From Gillisia xinjiangensis (GTDB lineage Bacteria > Bacteroidota > Bacteroidia > Flavobacteriales > Flavobacteriaceae): a DNA stretch of 64,000 bases. The stretch lies in assembly GCF_046298265.1 (NCBI RefSeq), contig NZ_JBKAHK010000004.1:375149-439148 (forward strand). The letters are read 5' to 3'. Positions within the stretch are counted from its first letter, which is position 1. Each line of letters opens with the position of its first letter. This document shows, in pieces, positions 34,771 through 44,283 of the stretch. The position numbers were made by a program, and so were the translations under genes. Below the pieces are notes generated by a model, which was given only the letters and a program-made list of their open reading frames with translations, was not told where the DNA came from and did no database searches.

Positions 34771-35469
34771 ATGACATTCTATATTGGAAGAAACCAGTTC
34801 CACAGCTGGTTTTGGTGAAATATACGGAATCCCGAGACCAAGCCCGCGGACAATAAACAAAAGCCCTGTAATCACCACAAAAACAGGAATTAGCTTTCTA
34901 ACTTTTTGGCGGGCTTTATCTTTTATGAAGGACATAAAGTAAATACTTGTGGTCATTAAAGGAACAGTCCCTAATCCAAAAACCATCATATACAAACTGC
35001 TCTCCAAAATTCCTCCAGATGCCACGGCAGCAAAAACAGCTATATATATAAGTCCGCAGGGTAAAAATCCATTGAGAAACCCAATGGTAAAAAAAGTATC
35101 GGCCGATTTCTTTTTCAGCGATTTTCCGAGTGCACTTTTCACCTTCCCTACAGCTGAATAAAAATATTTGGATAAATTGTATTTCTGAAAAGTCTTTGTG
35201 GGAAGCAGGATTAATAGAATCATAAGAACGCCAACTGCTATTGAGAGTTGTTGCTGTAATCCGAAGAGGGAAAAACCTTTCCCCATAAAACCGAATACCA
35301 TTCCAATGATCCCATAAGTAAAAATCCTGCCAAAATGATAACTGCTTATTTGAAGGGCTTTTTTAAAGTTATTACTCCTGTCCACCGGCAACATAAATGC
35401 AATGGGACCACACATTCCAATACAATGCAGGCTACCTAAAAGTCCCAATATTAAAGCTGAAAAAAGCAT
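34768..35469 (-). CDS. SafE/TauE-like membrane protein of the cco operon
   Basis: A 233-residue membrane protein with about six helices. It begins MLFSALILGLLGSLHCIGMC and carries the Cys-containing SLHCIGMCGPIAFML motif and GFLNGFLPCGLIYIAVFA, as in the sulfite-exporter-like/DsbD-like proteins that sit next to cbb3 oxidase genes and are linked to copper or haem maturation. The start at 35469 is ATG; an upstream in-frame TTG at 35493 lies in repeat-derived DNA. It is the last gene of the cco cluster, 65 bp after ccoH. Confidence 0.88.
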   Translation of the reverse strand: MLFSALILGLLGSLHCIGMCGPIAFMLPVDRSNNFKKALQISSYHFGRIFTYGIIGMVFGFMGKGFSLFGLQQQLSIAVGVLMILLILLPTKTFQKYNLSKYFYSAVGKVKSALGKSLKKKSADTFFTIGFLNGFLPCGLIYIAVFAAVASGGILESSLYMMVFGLGTVPLMTTSIYFMSFIKDKARQKVRKLIPVFVVITGLLFIVRGLGLGIPYISPKPAVELVSSNIECH

Positions 35470-35484
35470 ATATCTAATGGTTTT

Positions 35485-35534
35485 AAGAATCAAAAACCTC
35501 CGGGCAAGCCCACAGTATTAATTGGAAAATACTT
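35485..35534. repeat. Fragment of the dispersed repeat between ccoH and safE
   Basis: AATCAAAAACCTCCGGGCAA and GCCCAC match 5453-5478, and GGAAAATACTTTTAAAAA matches part of copy B near 34620. It is a mosaic remnant. Confidence 0.5.
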
Positions 35535-35981
35535 TTAAAAAGTGATTTTCTTTTTGGTGATATAGTTTTTTCCATCGTATTCCCACCGTACACTAACATC
35601 CCACCTGCCCTGAACTAAAAACTCCTTAGAAATAAACATCTCCCTGTCATTTATAAGAATTTTTCTGGTGAAATCCAGGCCTTTGCCTGATGGTCTGTAG
35701 AACGTTACAAGTCCACCGATTTTTAATGTTCCTTCTTCCACAGGGAAATGAATAAGCACGCCATCCTTGGTTGAGGTAATTACCACATTTTCAGCAAGTG
35801 CATTTGCGTCTTTTTCAGCATTTAACTCATCCTGGAAACCCACTTCCTGTTTATAGTATTCTTCAACAACCAAATCGTATTCGTATTTCTCATCTGTAAA
35901 CATCAAATACACAAAACTTAAAATAAATGTGATAAATGCAACAAAAGCAATAACAACTCCAACTCCCCAATTAATTTTCAT
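35535..35981 (-). CDS. ccoH: cbb3 oxidase assembly protein FixH/CcoH
   Basis: A 148-residue protein with one amino-terminal membrane helix (VGVVIAFVAFITFILSFVYL) and a periplasmic beta-domain. The conserved region after the helix, DLVVEEYYKQEVGFQDELNA, is typical of FixH. It is thought to help stabilise or mature the cbb3 oxidase. It is separated from ccoG by two tandem intercistronic elements. Confidence 0.92.
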   Translation of the reverse strand: MKINWGVGVVIAFVAFITFILSFVYLMFTDEKYEYDLVVEEYYKQEVGFQDELNAEKDANALAENVVITSTKDGVLIHFPVEEGTLKIGGLVTFYRPSGKGLDFTRKILINDREMFISKEFLVQGRWDVSVRWEYDGKNYITKKKITF

Positions 35982-35996
35982 ATGTGTTTTTTTTAA

Positions 35997-36164
35997 TGGT
36001 TTCCCGATAGCTATCGGGAGTAATTCGCATACCTTAATAGGTGTTTGTATCGAATTTCCGTTATGCTCATTTCATATGTAGATTCTTATTGTTTTTCATC
36101 AGACATATGTAATTCGCATATTTTCATCGGTGTTTGCATCGAATTTCCGTTATGCTCATTTCAT
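35997..36164 (-). repeat. Two tandem intercistronic elements (ccoG-ccoH)
   Basis: Read on the minus strand, the units start ATGAAATGAGCATAACGGAA at 36164 and again at 36075. Both continue with ACAAACACC and ATGCGAATTAC. The first runs directly into the start of the second; the second ends in a CCCGATAGCTATCGGG palindrome (36003-36018) and an A-rich tail up to the ccoH ATG. They make the longest spacer in the operon. Confidence 0.75.
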
Positions 36165-36174
36165 CTTTATTTTT

Positions 36175-37590
36175 TTAATTATAACTTCTTGGCCCCAAAA
36201 AAGTGGTGGTGGTAGTTTCAATAAGTTCATTATTACTGTAAATCCCAATTTTCACTCTCTCTTTTTCACCTTCCAGCGCCGAAGGGTTTATCTCTATAAA
36301 TAAAGTTCCCTTAGAAAGACCTTGTGCCGGGATCGATAAATCCTGATGACCTACCAGAGCTATGCTCCCTGTATGAGATAATAGTTTAAATTGCACTGAG
36401 TCTATATCTATTGAAGTCTTATTTATTATTTTATAGGTGTATACATTGCTTATCAGGTCATTTTGTGTGGTGTCATATAATTGCCCCGGAAGCCTTAACA
36501 CATTGGCCTGAACATCATTCCGAAGAAAAAGCATCCCTGTCAATACTCCCATAAGTATGAAAAGCACCGCCGCATAGCCCTTTAACCTGGGTGTGAATTT
36601 GAACTTTTCTTTTTTGACGATTTCATCTTCACTGGCAAAACGAATGAGGCCCTTGGGCAAGTCTACTTTTTCCATGATGGAATCGCATTCGTCGATACAA
36701 GCTGTACAGTTAACGCACTCCAATTGAGTTCCATTCCTTATATCAATTCCTGTAGGACACACATTCACGCATTGAAAACAATCAATACAGTCTCCGTATC
36801 CTTTTTCTTTACGATCTTCTCCTTTTCTGAATAATTTTCTGCCATGTTCAGCTTCTCCTCTTTTATGATCGTAGGCTACTACAATAGATTTATTATCCAG
36901 CAAAACCCCCTGAAGCCTTCCATAAGGACAGGCAATAATACAAACCTGTTCCCGGAACCAGGCAAAAATAAAATAGAATACTCCGGTAAATATCAGAAGA
37001 GAAATAAGGGTGCTTACATTTTCGAACGGGCCTTCTGCAATAAATTTCAGCAGTTCATCACCTCCTATGAAATAGGCTAAAAAAACATTGGCAATAAGAA
37101 AGGAAATAATAAAAAATATAGACCACTTTAAACCGCGTTTAGTGATCTTCTCTTTGTTCCAGGGCATTTTCTCGAGTCTTATCTGTTTTCCCCTGTCTCC
37201 TTCAATGGCATATTCTATTCTTCTAAAAACCATTTCCATAAAGATGGTTTGCGGGCAAATCCAACCGCAGAATATCCTTCCGAAGGCCACAGTAAAAAGG
37301 GTGATAAATACCACACCAATGATCATGGAGATCACAAAAAGATAAAAATCCTGAGGCCAGAACGGAAATCCAAAAATATTAAATTTGCGTTCCAGAACGT
37401 CAAATAACAAAAACTGATTACCATTTACCTTTATAAAAGGAGCCGCGAACAAGAAAACAAGAAGGAAATAGCTTACCCATTTTCGGTATTTATAAAGCGT
37501 GCCACTAGGTTTTTTAGGAAATACCCATTTGCGCTTTCCTTCATCATCCAGTGTTCCTATTGTATCTCTAAAATTCTCGTTGGCCTGCAT
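36175..37590 (-). CDS. ccoG: cbb3 oxidase accessory iron-sulfur protein CcoG
   Basis: A membrane-bound ferredoxin-like protein, 471 residues, with several helices and cysteine clusters: CGWICPQTIFMEMVF, CIIACPYGRLQG and the two-cluster ferredoxin segment GDCIDCFQCVNVCPTGIDIR plus CVNCTACIDECD. CcoG has been linked to reduction of Cu(II) for the cbb3 oxidase. The carboxy-terminal immunoglobulin-like domain (VYTYKIINKTSIDIDSVQF) is the usual FixG_C part. It lies 28 bp after ccoP. Confidence 0.96.
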   Translation of the reverse strand: MQANENFRDTIGTLDDEGKRKWVFPKKPSGTLYKYRKWVSYFLLVFLFAAPFIKVNGNQFLLFDVLERKFNIFGFPFWPQDFYLFVISMIIGVVFITLFTVAFGRIFCGWICPQTIFMEMVFRRIEYAIEGDRGKQIRLEKMPWNKEKITKRGLKWSIFFIISFLIANVFLAYFIGGDELLKFIAEGPFENVSTLISLLIFTGVFYFIFAWFREQVCIIACPYGRLQGVLLDNKSIVVAYDHKRGEAEHGRKLFRKGEDRKEKGYGDCIDCFQCVNVCPTGIDIRNGTQLECVNCTACIDECDSIMEKVDLPKGLIRFASEDEIVKKEKFKFTPRLKGYAAVLFILMGVLTGMLFLRNDVQANVLRLPGQLYDTTQNDLISNVYTYKIINKTSIDIDSVQFKLLSHTGSIALVGHQDLSIPAQGLSKGTLFIEINPSALEGEKERVKIGIYSNNELIETTTTTFLGPRSYN

Positions 37591-37618
37591 GTACTCTTCT
37601 TAAAATATCATTTAAAAT

Positions 37619-38503
37619 CTATTCCTGCCCAACTACAAATAATTCCCCTTCAGCCTCTTTTGGATCGGGCGGGTTTGAACCGTGCAAACTCAAAATATAA
37701 CTCGCTACCTGGGCCATTTCCAATGGTTTAAGATCCTGTTTCCAGGAAATCATACCTTTTCCGGGCCTTCCTCCTTCAGAAATCACGGTATAAACCCCTG
37801 CAATATCACCATCAATAATCCAATAATCATCGGTTAAATTTGGTCCTATTCCTCCACCCCCATCGGCACGGTGACAGGCGACACAATTCACATTATAGAT
37901 TTTGCTTCCGGCGCTTAGATCGGCTTCATCTGTTAAAAGGGCGACGGTGCTTGCATCTATTAGATCTGGTGCATTTTTCTTGTATTCTTCAATTTCAACT
38001 CTTGCCTGGGCAACTTCAGCCTGATATTCCTCTGCCTGGGTAGCACCGTCAAATATGTGATAATAGGCCATATAACCAAAAGCGTAGATGATAGTTGCAT
38101 AAAACCCATATAACCACCAGGGCGGCAACTTGTTATCCAGCTCCCTAATCCCATCATAATCGTGATCCATGATTATCGTACCCTCCTCTTCTATAGGTTT
38201 TGTTTTTGTTAAATTAGATCTAAGCTTTTTAAACCAGTTCCTAAACTTCTCTTTTTTTAACAGTTCCTCCTGCAGGTACTTTTCCCGTGCATCTTCTTTA
38301 AGCGATTTAAAAAGAACATTTCCCAAAGCAGCTATCGCGATCTCAATAGCCAGCGCTGCGATAAGCACCACTGCAAGGATACCCAGTAAAACAGGGTATT
38401 TCATCACCGCTAAACCATCTTCTACAGGAAGCAAATATTCTATAAGCAGGAACGCTATAACCACCAGCGCAGTTACTCTTAAGACAGATATCAATAATTT
38501 CAT
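37619..38503 (-). CDS. ccoP: cbb3 oxidase subunit III, CcoP
   Basis: The cytochrome c subunit that passes electrons into the oxidase. The 294-residue protein has amino-terminal helices, the FixP_N-type segment DNKLPPWWLYGFYATIIYAF and one haem-binding motif CVACH at about residues 207-211, with the ligand methionine probably in GKGMISWKQDL. Proteobacterial CcoP has two CxxCH motifs; only one is present, which I recall as usual in Bacteroidota. It overlaps ccoQ by 4 bp. Confidence 0.94.
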   Translation of the reverse strand: MKLLISVLRVTALVVIAFLLIEYLLPVEDGLAVMKYPVLLGILAVVLIAALAIEIAIAALGNVLFKSLKEDAREKYLQEELLKKEKFRNWFKKLRSNLTKTKPIEEEGTIIMDHDYDGIRELDNKLPPWWLYGFYATIIYAFGYMAYYHIFDGATQAEEYQAEVAQARVEIEEYKKNAPDLIDASTVALLTDEADLSAGSKIYNVNCVACHRADGGGGIGPNLTDDYWIIDGDIAGVYTVISEGGRPGKGMISWKQDLKPLEMAQVASYILSLHGSNPPDPKEAEGELFVVGQE

Positions 38504-38685
38504 AATTCAGAATCGTTTGAGTTATCTAATGGAATTTGACTTACATTTTCTATGTAGTCCTTTTTGGCTGTGAATACCCATAAAAATAAAACCACGAAGA
38601 AAATGAAAAATATAAGAAGTGAAATAATAGGATAGATCTCTATTCCTTCAATACTCTCCATATGGCCTTTTACAAATTTTAGCAT
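38500..38685 (-). CDS. ccoQ: cbb3 oxidase component CcoQ
   Basis: A 61-residue single-helix protein (IYPIISLLIFFIFFVVLFLW) with a short polar tail (VFTAKKDYIENVSQIPLD). This matches the FixQ/CcoQ type that stabilises the complex. It overlaps ccoP by ATGA and follows ccoNO by 12 bp. Confidence 0.88.
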   Translation of the reverse strand: MLKFVKGHMESIEGIEIYPIISLLIFFIFFVVLFLWVFTAKKDYIENVSQIPLDNSNDSEL

Positions 38686-38697
38686 AACAGACTGTTT

Positions 38698-40881
38698 TTA
38701 TTGTTCGTTAGTGGTGATTTTAATATCGGTTCCAAGTCTTTGAATGTAAGCGATAAGCGCTATAACTTCCCGGTTTCTCATCTCAACAAAGTCGTTTCCG
38801 TTCTCCCTGGCATAGGCTTTATCAGCATCATAGGATTTGGCGAAATCGGGATCGCTGTAAAGGTTTTCCTCTATTGCAATTCCTTGTTCCAGCATCCAGG
38901 CTTGTGCATTCTTGATATCCTCAGGAGAATAAGGAACCCCTAATTGAACCATTACTTCCATTTTTGTTTCGGTATCCGATTTATCCAATTCATCCTGAAT
39001 TATCCATTTATAGTTAGGCATGATGGATCCTGATGAAGTACTTTGGGGATCATAAAAGTGGTTAAGGTGCCAGCTGTCGGAATATTTACCGCCAATCCGC
39101 ATTAAATCGGGTCCGGTGCGTTTACTTCCCCATAGGAACGGATGATCATAAACATATTCCCCGGCTTTTGAATATTCCCCGTAACGTTCTACCTCACTCC
39201 TAAAAGGACGGATCATTTGTGAATGACAGCCAACACAACCCTCCCGTATATAAATATCACGACCTTCCAGTTCCAGAGGAGTATAAGGCATTACACTGGA
39301 AATGGTTGGGATATTGGATTTCACCATAATAGTTGGCACTATCTGGACAATCCCCCCAATTAAAATTGCAACAGTTGCAAGCAGGGTAAGCTGAACCGGT
39401 CTTCGCTCCAACCAGTTATGGAATGCTTCTCCCGCAAGTCTTCTTTTTGGCACTTTTTCAAGCGGAGCAGATTCAGCAAGTTCATCGGTAACTGCGCTTC
39501 CGGATCGTATGGTTTGAATAAGGTTATACAACATCACAAATGCACCAACAATATAAAGGGAACCTCCTATTGCCCGCATCCAGTACATAGGGATAATTTC
39601 AGAAACCGTTTCCAGAAAGTTTCCATAAACCAGGGTTCCATCCGGATTGAACTGTTTCCACATGGAAGCCTGAACAAAACCGGCAACATACATTGGCAGC
39701 GCATAAAGAATTATTCCCAGGGTTCCTATCCAGAAGTGGAAATTTGCCAGACCAATAGAGAATAATTTTGTTTTAAATAATCTTGGAAGCATCCAGTAAA
39801 TCATACCGAAAGCAAGGAATCCATTCCAGGCAAGCGCACCTACGTGAACGTGCGCAATAATCCAGTCGGTAAAGTGACCAATTGCATTCACGTTTTTAAG
39901 CGATAACATAGGGCCTTCAAAAGTTGCCATTCCATAGCCGGTTAGGGCCACCACCATAAATTTCAAGGTGGGATCTGTACGCACTTTATCCCAGGCGCCA
40001 CGCAAGGTCAATAGTCCGTTGATCATTCCACCCCAGGATGGAAATAATAACATAATTGAAAAAGCTACCCCAAGGTTTTGGGCCCAATCCGGTAATGAGG
40101 AATATAATAAGTGATGTGGTCCGGCCCATATATAGATGAAAATGAGGGACCAAAAGTGAATAATAGATAGTTTATAGGAATAAACCGGCCTGTTAGCCAT
40201 TTTAGGAATGAAATAATACATCAATCCTAAAAAAGGAGTGGTAAGGAAGAATGCAACTGCATTATGGCCGTACCACCATTGCACCAAGGCATCCTGGACT
40301 CCGGCATAAACCGAATAACTCTTTAGAAAACCAACCGGAAGCGCTAAACTGTTGAATATATGAAGTACCGCAACCGTAACAAAAGTTGCAAGGTAAAACC
40401 AGATGGCCACATAAAGATGCCGTTGCCTTCTTTTTATAATGGTACCTATCATATTTACACCGAATGCGATCCAGACCAAGGCAATTGCAATATCGATTGG
40501 CCATTCAAGCTCTGCATATTCCTTAGAAGATGTGTATCCCAGCGGAAGGCTTATTGCTGCAGCCACAATAATCAACTGCCAGCCCCAGAAATTGATATTG
40601 CTCAATGCATCTGAAAACATCCTGGCTTTCAGCAATCGTTGCAGGGAGTAATAGATCCCGGCAAAAATCGCATTTCCTACAAAAGCAAAAATCACTGCAT
40701 TGGTATGCAAAGGCCTTAATCTACCAAAACTCAACCAGGAAACACCATCGGTTAGATTTGGAAACAAAAACAAAAAGGCAAGCAGCAGGCCTACCGACAT
40801 CCCAACAATACCCCAGAAAATGGTGGCGTACGTAAACTTCTTTACGATCTTATTATCGTAATAAAACTGCTCAATTTCCAT
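38698..40881 (-). CDS. ccoNO: cbb3 oxidase fused subunits I and II (CcoN-CcoO)
   Basis: The 727-residue fusion carries the catalytic haem-copper subunit and the mono-haem subunit in one chain. The CcoN part has the haem and CuB ligands in RPLHTNAVIF, QWWYGHNAVAFFLT, GPHHLLYSSLPDW and HVHVGALAWNGF. After a linker and one helix (LTLLATVAILIGGIVQIVPT), the CcoO part has CVGCH at about residues 549-553 and HLNHFYDPQSTSSGSIMPNY. The fusion is a Bacteroidota trait. Energy role: terminal O2 reduction at low oxygen with proton pumping. Confidence 0.97.
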   Translation of the reverse strand: MEIEQFYYDNKIVKKFTYATIFWGIVGMSVGLLLAFLFLFPNLTDGVSWLSFGRLRPLHTNAVIFAFVGNAIFAGIYYSLQRLLKARMFSDALSNINFWGWQLIIVAAAISLPLGYTSSKEYAELEWPIDIAIALVWIAFGVNMIGTIIKRRQRHLYVAIWFYLATFVTVAVLHIFNSLALPVGFLKSYSVYAGVQDALVQWWYGHNAVAFFLTTPFLGLMYYFIPKMANRPVYSYKLSIIHFWSLIFIYIWAGPHHLLYSSLPDWAQNLGVAFSIMLLFPSWGGMINGLLTLRGAWDKVRTDPTLKFMVVALTGYGMATFEGPMLSLKNVNAIGHFTDWIIAHVHVGALAWNGFLAFGMIYWMLPRLFKTKLFSIGLANFHFWIGTLGIILYALPMYVAGFVQASMWKQFNPDGTLVYGNFLETVSEIIPMYWMRAIGGSLYIVGAFVMLYNLIQTIRSGSAVTDELAESAPLEKVPKRRLAGEAFHNWLERRPVQLTLLATVAILIGGIVQIVPTIMVKSNIPTISSVMPYTPLELEGRDIYIREGCVGCHSQMIRPFRSEVERYGEYSKAGEYVYDHPFLWGSKRTGPDLMRIGGKYSDSWHLNHFYDPQSTSSGSIMPNYKWIIQDELDKSDTETKMEVMVQLGVPYSPEDIKNAQAWMLEQGIAIEENLYSDPDFAKSYDADKAYARENGNDFVEMRNREVIALIAYIQRLGTDIKITTNEQ

Positions 40882-40883
40882 AC

Positions 40884-41078
40884 TTAATCTTCTTTATTTT
40901 TAGTGGTTGATTTTTTTACAGAGGGGTCTTCTTTCACCATTTCATCTTCAAACAGCATCCTTACAGATGGCGTATAGGTATCATCAAACTGTCCGCTCCT
41001 AACAGAAAGAATAAAAAGGATGAAGAATAAAACTGCCACTACAATACTTATAATCAGCAGTATATAAATTACACTCAT
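40884..41078 (-). CDS. ccoS: cbb3 oxidase assembly protein CcoS
   Basis: A 64-residue single-helix protein (VIYILLIISIVVAVLFFILF) followed by the typical SVRSGQFDDTYTPSVRMLFE, in which the family usually has GQYDDxxxPAxRILxDD. CcoS is required for cofactor insertion into CcoN. It is 2 bp before ccoNO. Confidence 0.93.
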   Translation of the reverse strand: MSVIYILLIISIVVAVLFFILFILSVRSGQFDDTYTPSVRMLFEDEMVKEDPSVKKSTTKNKED

Positions 41079-41155
41079 AATAGTCTGGTTTATCGGTCAA
41101 AAGTAAATTAGCAAGTGTTTTCAAAAAATGACCTTCATCATATTTGGGACAATGG

Positions 41156-43534
41156 TTATTTTAATTTCCGTGACAAAATATTTGTCATTAAGGTGGTAAA
41201 TACCACCACGCTTATAGAGCTCAAAGGCATAAGAATTGCCGCAACTACAGGCAATAACTGTCCGGTAATTGCGAAATACAAGCCAACGATATTATACAAA
41301 AATGAAAGCCCAATACTCATTTTTATGATGTCGCGGGTTCCCTTTGCCGCCCGGATATAGGAATACAATTCCTTAAATTTTGAGGCATCCAGAATGGCAT
41401 CACAGGCAGGAGAAAACACATTTACATTTTCTGAGATCGCTATACCCACATCGCTTTGCCTTAAAGCTCCGGCATCATTCAATCCATCACCCACCATCAT
41501 AACTTTATGCCCTAAATCCTGTTGGCTTCGGATGTAATTCAATTTCTCTTCAGGTTTTTGGTTGAAGAAAAATTTGGTTTTTGAAGGAAGTATCTCCTTC
41601 AACACAGCAGCTTCGCCGTTATTATCTCCGGAAAGTATCACCAGGTCATATTCCGAAGCAAAATTTTTAAACAATGCCGAAAGTCCGGGCCGGTATTCAT
41701 TCTGAAATAAAAAGCTGCCTTTATATTCTTCGTTCAGTTTAACGTGCACAGCCGTTTGCAAACCGTTATGCATTTCTCCTGCACTTACAAAAGATGCACT
41801 TCCTATTTTTATATGATTAGCTTCAAAATTCGCCTGCATTCCCTGACCTGTGATCTCCTCAAATTCCCGCACTTTTACCAGTTCCCGGCCATTTAAATGT
41901 TTGTATAAGGATCGGCTCAACGGATGTCCGGAAGATCGCAATGCCGATTTCAGCATCGATTCTTCAGGAATACTTAAAGAAGTTCCTGTATAGGTTATTA
42001 AATTCTTGGTATTGGTTGTGATAGTGCCGGTTTTATCGAAAATCACGGTTTCTATTTTTGCCAGGCGTTCTATGGCCGGGGCATTTTTAAGATAAAACTT
42101 AAGTTTTCCAAAGATCCTGAGCATATTCCCCAACGCAAATGGAGCGCTCATCGCCAGGGCACAGGGGCATGCTATAATAAGGATTGCGGTAAAAACATTC
42201 ATCGCCAGGCTTGGCTCCACCATAAGCCAATAAGAGGTTGAAACAAAAGCGATAATAAGGATAGTTATGGTGAAATATTTACTGATGGTATTGGTAAGCG
42301 AGCTAAAGGAATTCTCTTTTTCAGAATCAAAAACCTGGTTGCTCCAAAGCTGTGTAAGATAACTTTGGGAAACGGGTTTTAGGGTTTCAATTTCTATGCT
42401 TCCGGAAACCTGTTTCCCGCCGGCATAGATCTTATTTCCCAATTCTTTTTCAACAGGCTCGATTTCCCCGGTTACAAAACTGTAATCTATAAGCGCTTTT
42501 CCTTTCATTAAAATAGCATCCACAGGAATCAATTCATCGTTGCGTATTAAAACCCTGTCCCCTTTTGCTATCTTGTTTACCTGAACATTTTCTTCTGAAC
42601 CGTTCGAATTTATCCTGGTAACAGCAATGGGAAAATAGGATTTATAATCCCGTTCAAATGAAAGAAAGCTGTATGTTTTTTGCTGAAAGAATTTCCCAAG
42701 CAACAGGAAAAATACCAGTCCGGTTAAACTGTCAAAAAAACCGCTTCCAAGATCAAAACTTATTTCGATGGTACTGCGCACAAATAAAACAAGGATTCCC
42801 AAAGCCAGCGGAACATCAATATTCAGCACTTTTGCTCTTAGCCCTTTGTATGCTGAGATAAAATATCCCGAGGCCGAATAGAAAAAAACCGGAAGTGAAA
42901 AAGCAAACATCAGCCACCTAAAAGTGCTTTTATACTGTTCCAGCCAGAATTCCCCAACATCGAAATATTCAGGAAAAGAAAGGAACATCACATTGCCAAA
43001 TGCAAAGCCAGCAATACCCAGTTTGTAAATTATCGAGCGATCTTTGTGTTTCTTTTCGGTTTCATAATCATCCAGGCTTATATAAGGTGCATAGCCTATT
43101 CTGCCCAGCAAAACCGCCAGTTCCTTTAAAGAGATTCTTTCAGAATTAAAAGTAACACGCACGGTTTTCTTCGGAAAATCAACCTGTGAGGCTTTAATGT
43201 TTTTGTTGAGTTTATTCAGGTTCTCTAAAATCCAGATGCAGGAACTGCAATGAATATGAGGAATGTAAAGCGTGATTATTTGGGTACCCTCATCATTGAA
43301 TTCCAAAAGTTTTTCAGCGATAGAAGTGTTGTCAAGAAAATCGTATTTCCCCTCTGTTTCATTAGGACTGGCTCCGGGTGCATGTTGAAGATCGTAGTAT
43401 CCGGTAAGATCATTTTCAGAAAAAATTTCATAGACGACTTTACAGCCGTTGCAACAAAAGTTTTTTTCATCAAAAACAATTGTTTCAGCTTCACAGGGAT
43501 CTCCGCAATGAAAACAGCTTGAAATTTCGCTCAT
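41156..43534 (-). CDS. ccoI: Copper-exporting P-type ATPase CcoI (FixI)
   Basis: A P1B ATPase that moves copper across the membrane for cbb3 assembly. The 792-residue protein starts at the ATG at 43534 (MSEISSCFHCGDPC), chosen for its close -7 box. A Cys-rich segment (FHCGDPCEAE, FCCNGCKVVYEIF) precedes an HMA domain with HIHCSSCIWILENL. Then come the transmembrane CPC at about 456-458, the phosphorylation Asp at about 500 in DKTGTIT, the HP-type SGHPLS and GDGLNDAGAL. It heads the cco operon; ccoS follows after 77 bp. Confidence 0.95.
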   Translation of the reverse strand: MSEISSCFHCGDPCEAETIVFDEKNFCCNGCKVVYEIFSENDLTGYYDLQHAPGASPNETEGKYDFLDNTSIAEKLLEFNDEGTQIITLYIPHIHCSSCIWILENLNKLNKNIKASQVDFPKKTVRVTFNSERISLKELAVLLGRIGYAPYISLDDYETEKKHKDRSIIYKLGIAGFAFGNVMFLSFPEYFDVGEFWLEQYKSTFRWLMFAFSLPVFFYSASGYFISAYKGLRAKVLNIDVPLALGILVLFVRSTIEISFDLGSGFFDSLTGLVFFLLLGKFFQQKTYSFLSFERDYKSYFPIAVTRINSNGSEENVQVNKIAKGDRVLIRNDELIPVDAILMKGKALIDYSFVTGEIEPVEKELGNKIYAGGKQVSGSIEIETLKPVSQSYLTQLWSNQVFDSEKENSFSSLTNTISKYFTITILIIAFVSTSYWLMVEPSLAMNVFTAILIIACPCALAMSAPFALGNMLRIFGKLKFYLKNAPAIERLAKIETVIFDKTGTITTNTKNLITYTGTSLSIPEESMLKSALRSSGHPLSRSLYKHLNGRELVKVREFEEITGQGMQANFEANHIKIGSASFVSAGEMHNGLQTAVHVKLNEEYKGSFLFQNEYRPGLSALFKNFASEYDLVILSGDNNGEAAVLKEILPSKTKFFFNQKPEEKLNYIRSQQDLGHKVMMVGDGLNDAGALRQSDVGIAISENVNVFSPACDAILDASKFKELYSYIRAAKGTRDIIKMSIGLSFLYNIVGLYFAITGQLLPVVAAILMPLSSISVVVFTTLMTNILSRKLK

Positions 43535-43551
43535 CGAATTTTTATTCCGGG

Positions 43552-43559
43552 CAAAGATA
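43552..43559 (-). promoter_or_regulatory. -7 element for the cco operon
   Basis: TATCTTTG on the minus strand, 17 bp before the ccoI ATG at 43534. No FNR-like palindrome (TTGAT-N4-ATCAA) is visible nearby. Confidence 0.6.
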
Positions 43560-43619
43560 AGCACACAACCAATAAAAAAAAGTGACGATGATCAGATTGG
43601 GAGCTAATCTTTCATTTAA

Positions 43620-43707
43620 GTTGGAAAGTTCAAAGTTAAAAAGTTCAAGGTTCAAGGTTGAAAAGATGTCCATGCTAAATGTTTTCTCAATACTCAAATC
43701 TCACATC
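43620..43707. repeat. Low-complexity intergenic phrases
   Basis: Degenerate runs of AAGTT(G/C)-type units (AAGTTGGAAAGTTCAAAG and so on) are followed by CTCAATACTCAAATCTCACA. The first is the inverse complement of the phrase family at 63768-63830; the second recurs at 49970, 54328 and 54421. Confidence 0.6.
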
Positions 43708-44151
43708 TTACCCCCTTCTTTTTATAGGACCGTGCTCCACTACACTGGAGAGGATTATGTGGGTTTTGGTTTCCCCGTAGGTGATTAGTTTATCGATAAA
43801 TTCCTCCAGATGGGATTGATCATAAAGCACCACCTCCATGATAATATTTTCATTTCCCGTGATCCGGTAACAGTTGATCACTTCCTTAAACTCCTTTACT
43901 TTTTCCAGAAAAGGTTTTAATCTTCCCATAAATGCCCTAAGCGTGATCACAGCTTTAAGCTGATGGCCGGTTTTATGGTAGGAAACCTCCGCTTTATAGC
44001 CTTTAATAACTCCACTGTCTTCCATCTTCTTCACCCTGTCGGCAACAGCAGGGGAGGTAAGTCCTACGTTACGACCTATTTCTGAAAATGATTGCCGGGC
44101 ATTCTTCTGAAGGGATTCCAATATTAACCAGTTTAATCGATCTAAAGGCAT
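43708..44151 (-). CDS. Lrp/AsnC family transcriptional regulator
   Basis: A 147-residue DNA-binding regulator. The amino-terminal helix-turn-helix is visible (LDRLNWLILESLQKNARQSF, EIGRNVGLTSPAVADRVKKM), followed by the RAM/ACT-like ligand domain (ITLRAFMGRLKPFLEKVKEF, CYRITGNENIIMEVVLYD). Such proteins respond to amino acids. The divergent neighbour, a gene of unknown function starting at 44284, is a possible target. Confidence 0.92.
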   Translation of the reverse strand: MPLDRLNWLILESLQKNARQSFSEIGRNVGLTSPAVADRVKKMEDSGVIKGYKAEVSYHKTGHQLKAVITLRAFMGRLKPFLEKVKEFKEVINCYRITGNENIIMEVVLYDQSHLEEFIDKLITYGETKTHIILSSVVEHGPIKRRG

Positions 44152-44283
44152 ATTTAATCTTTAAGTAAATTATAATGTATAAATTTAAAGTAAATCTATG
44201 ATTCGACCTTAAAAATGAAAGATTACTTTGCTGAATTCAGTGTAAATTTACATTCCCTGAAGAAAAGAATTTATAAAAAGATT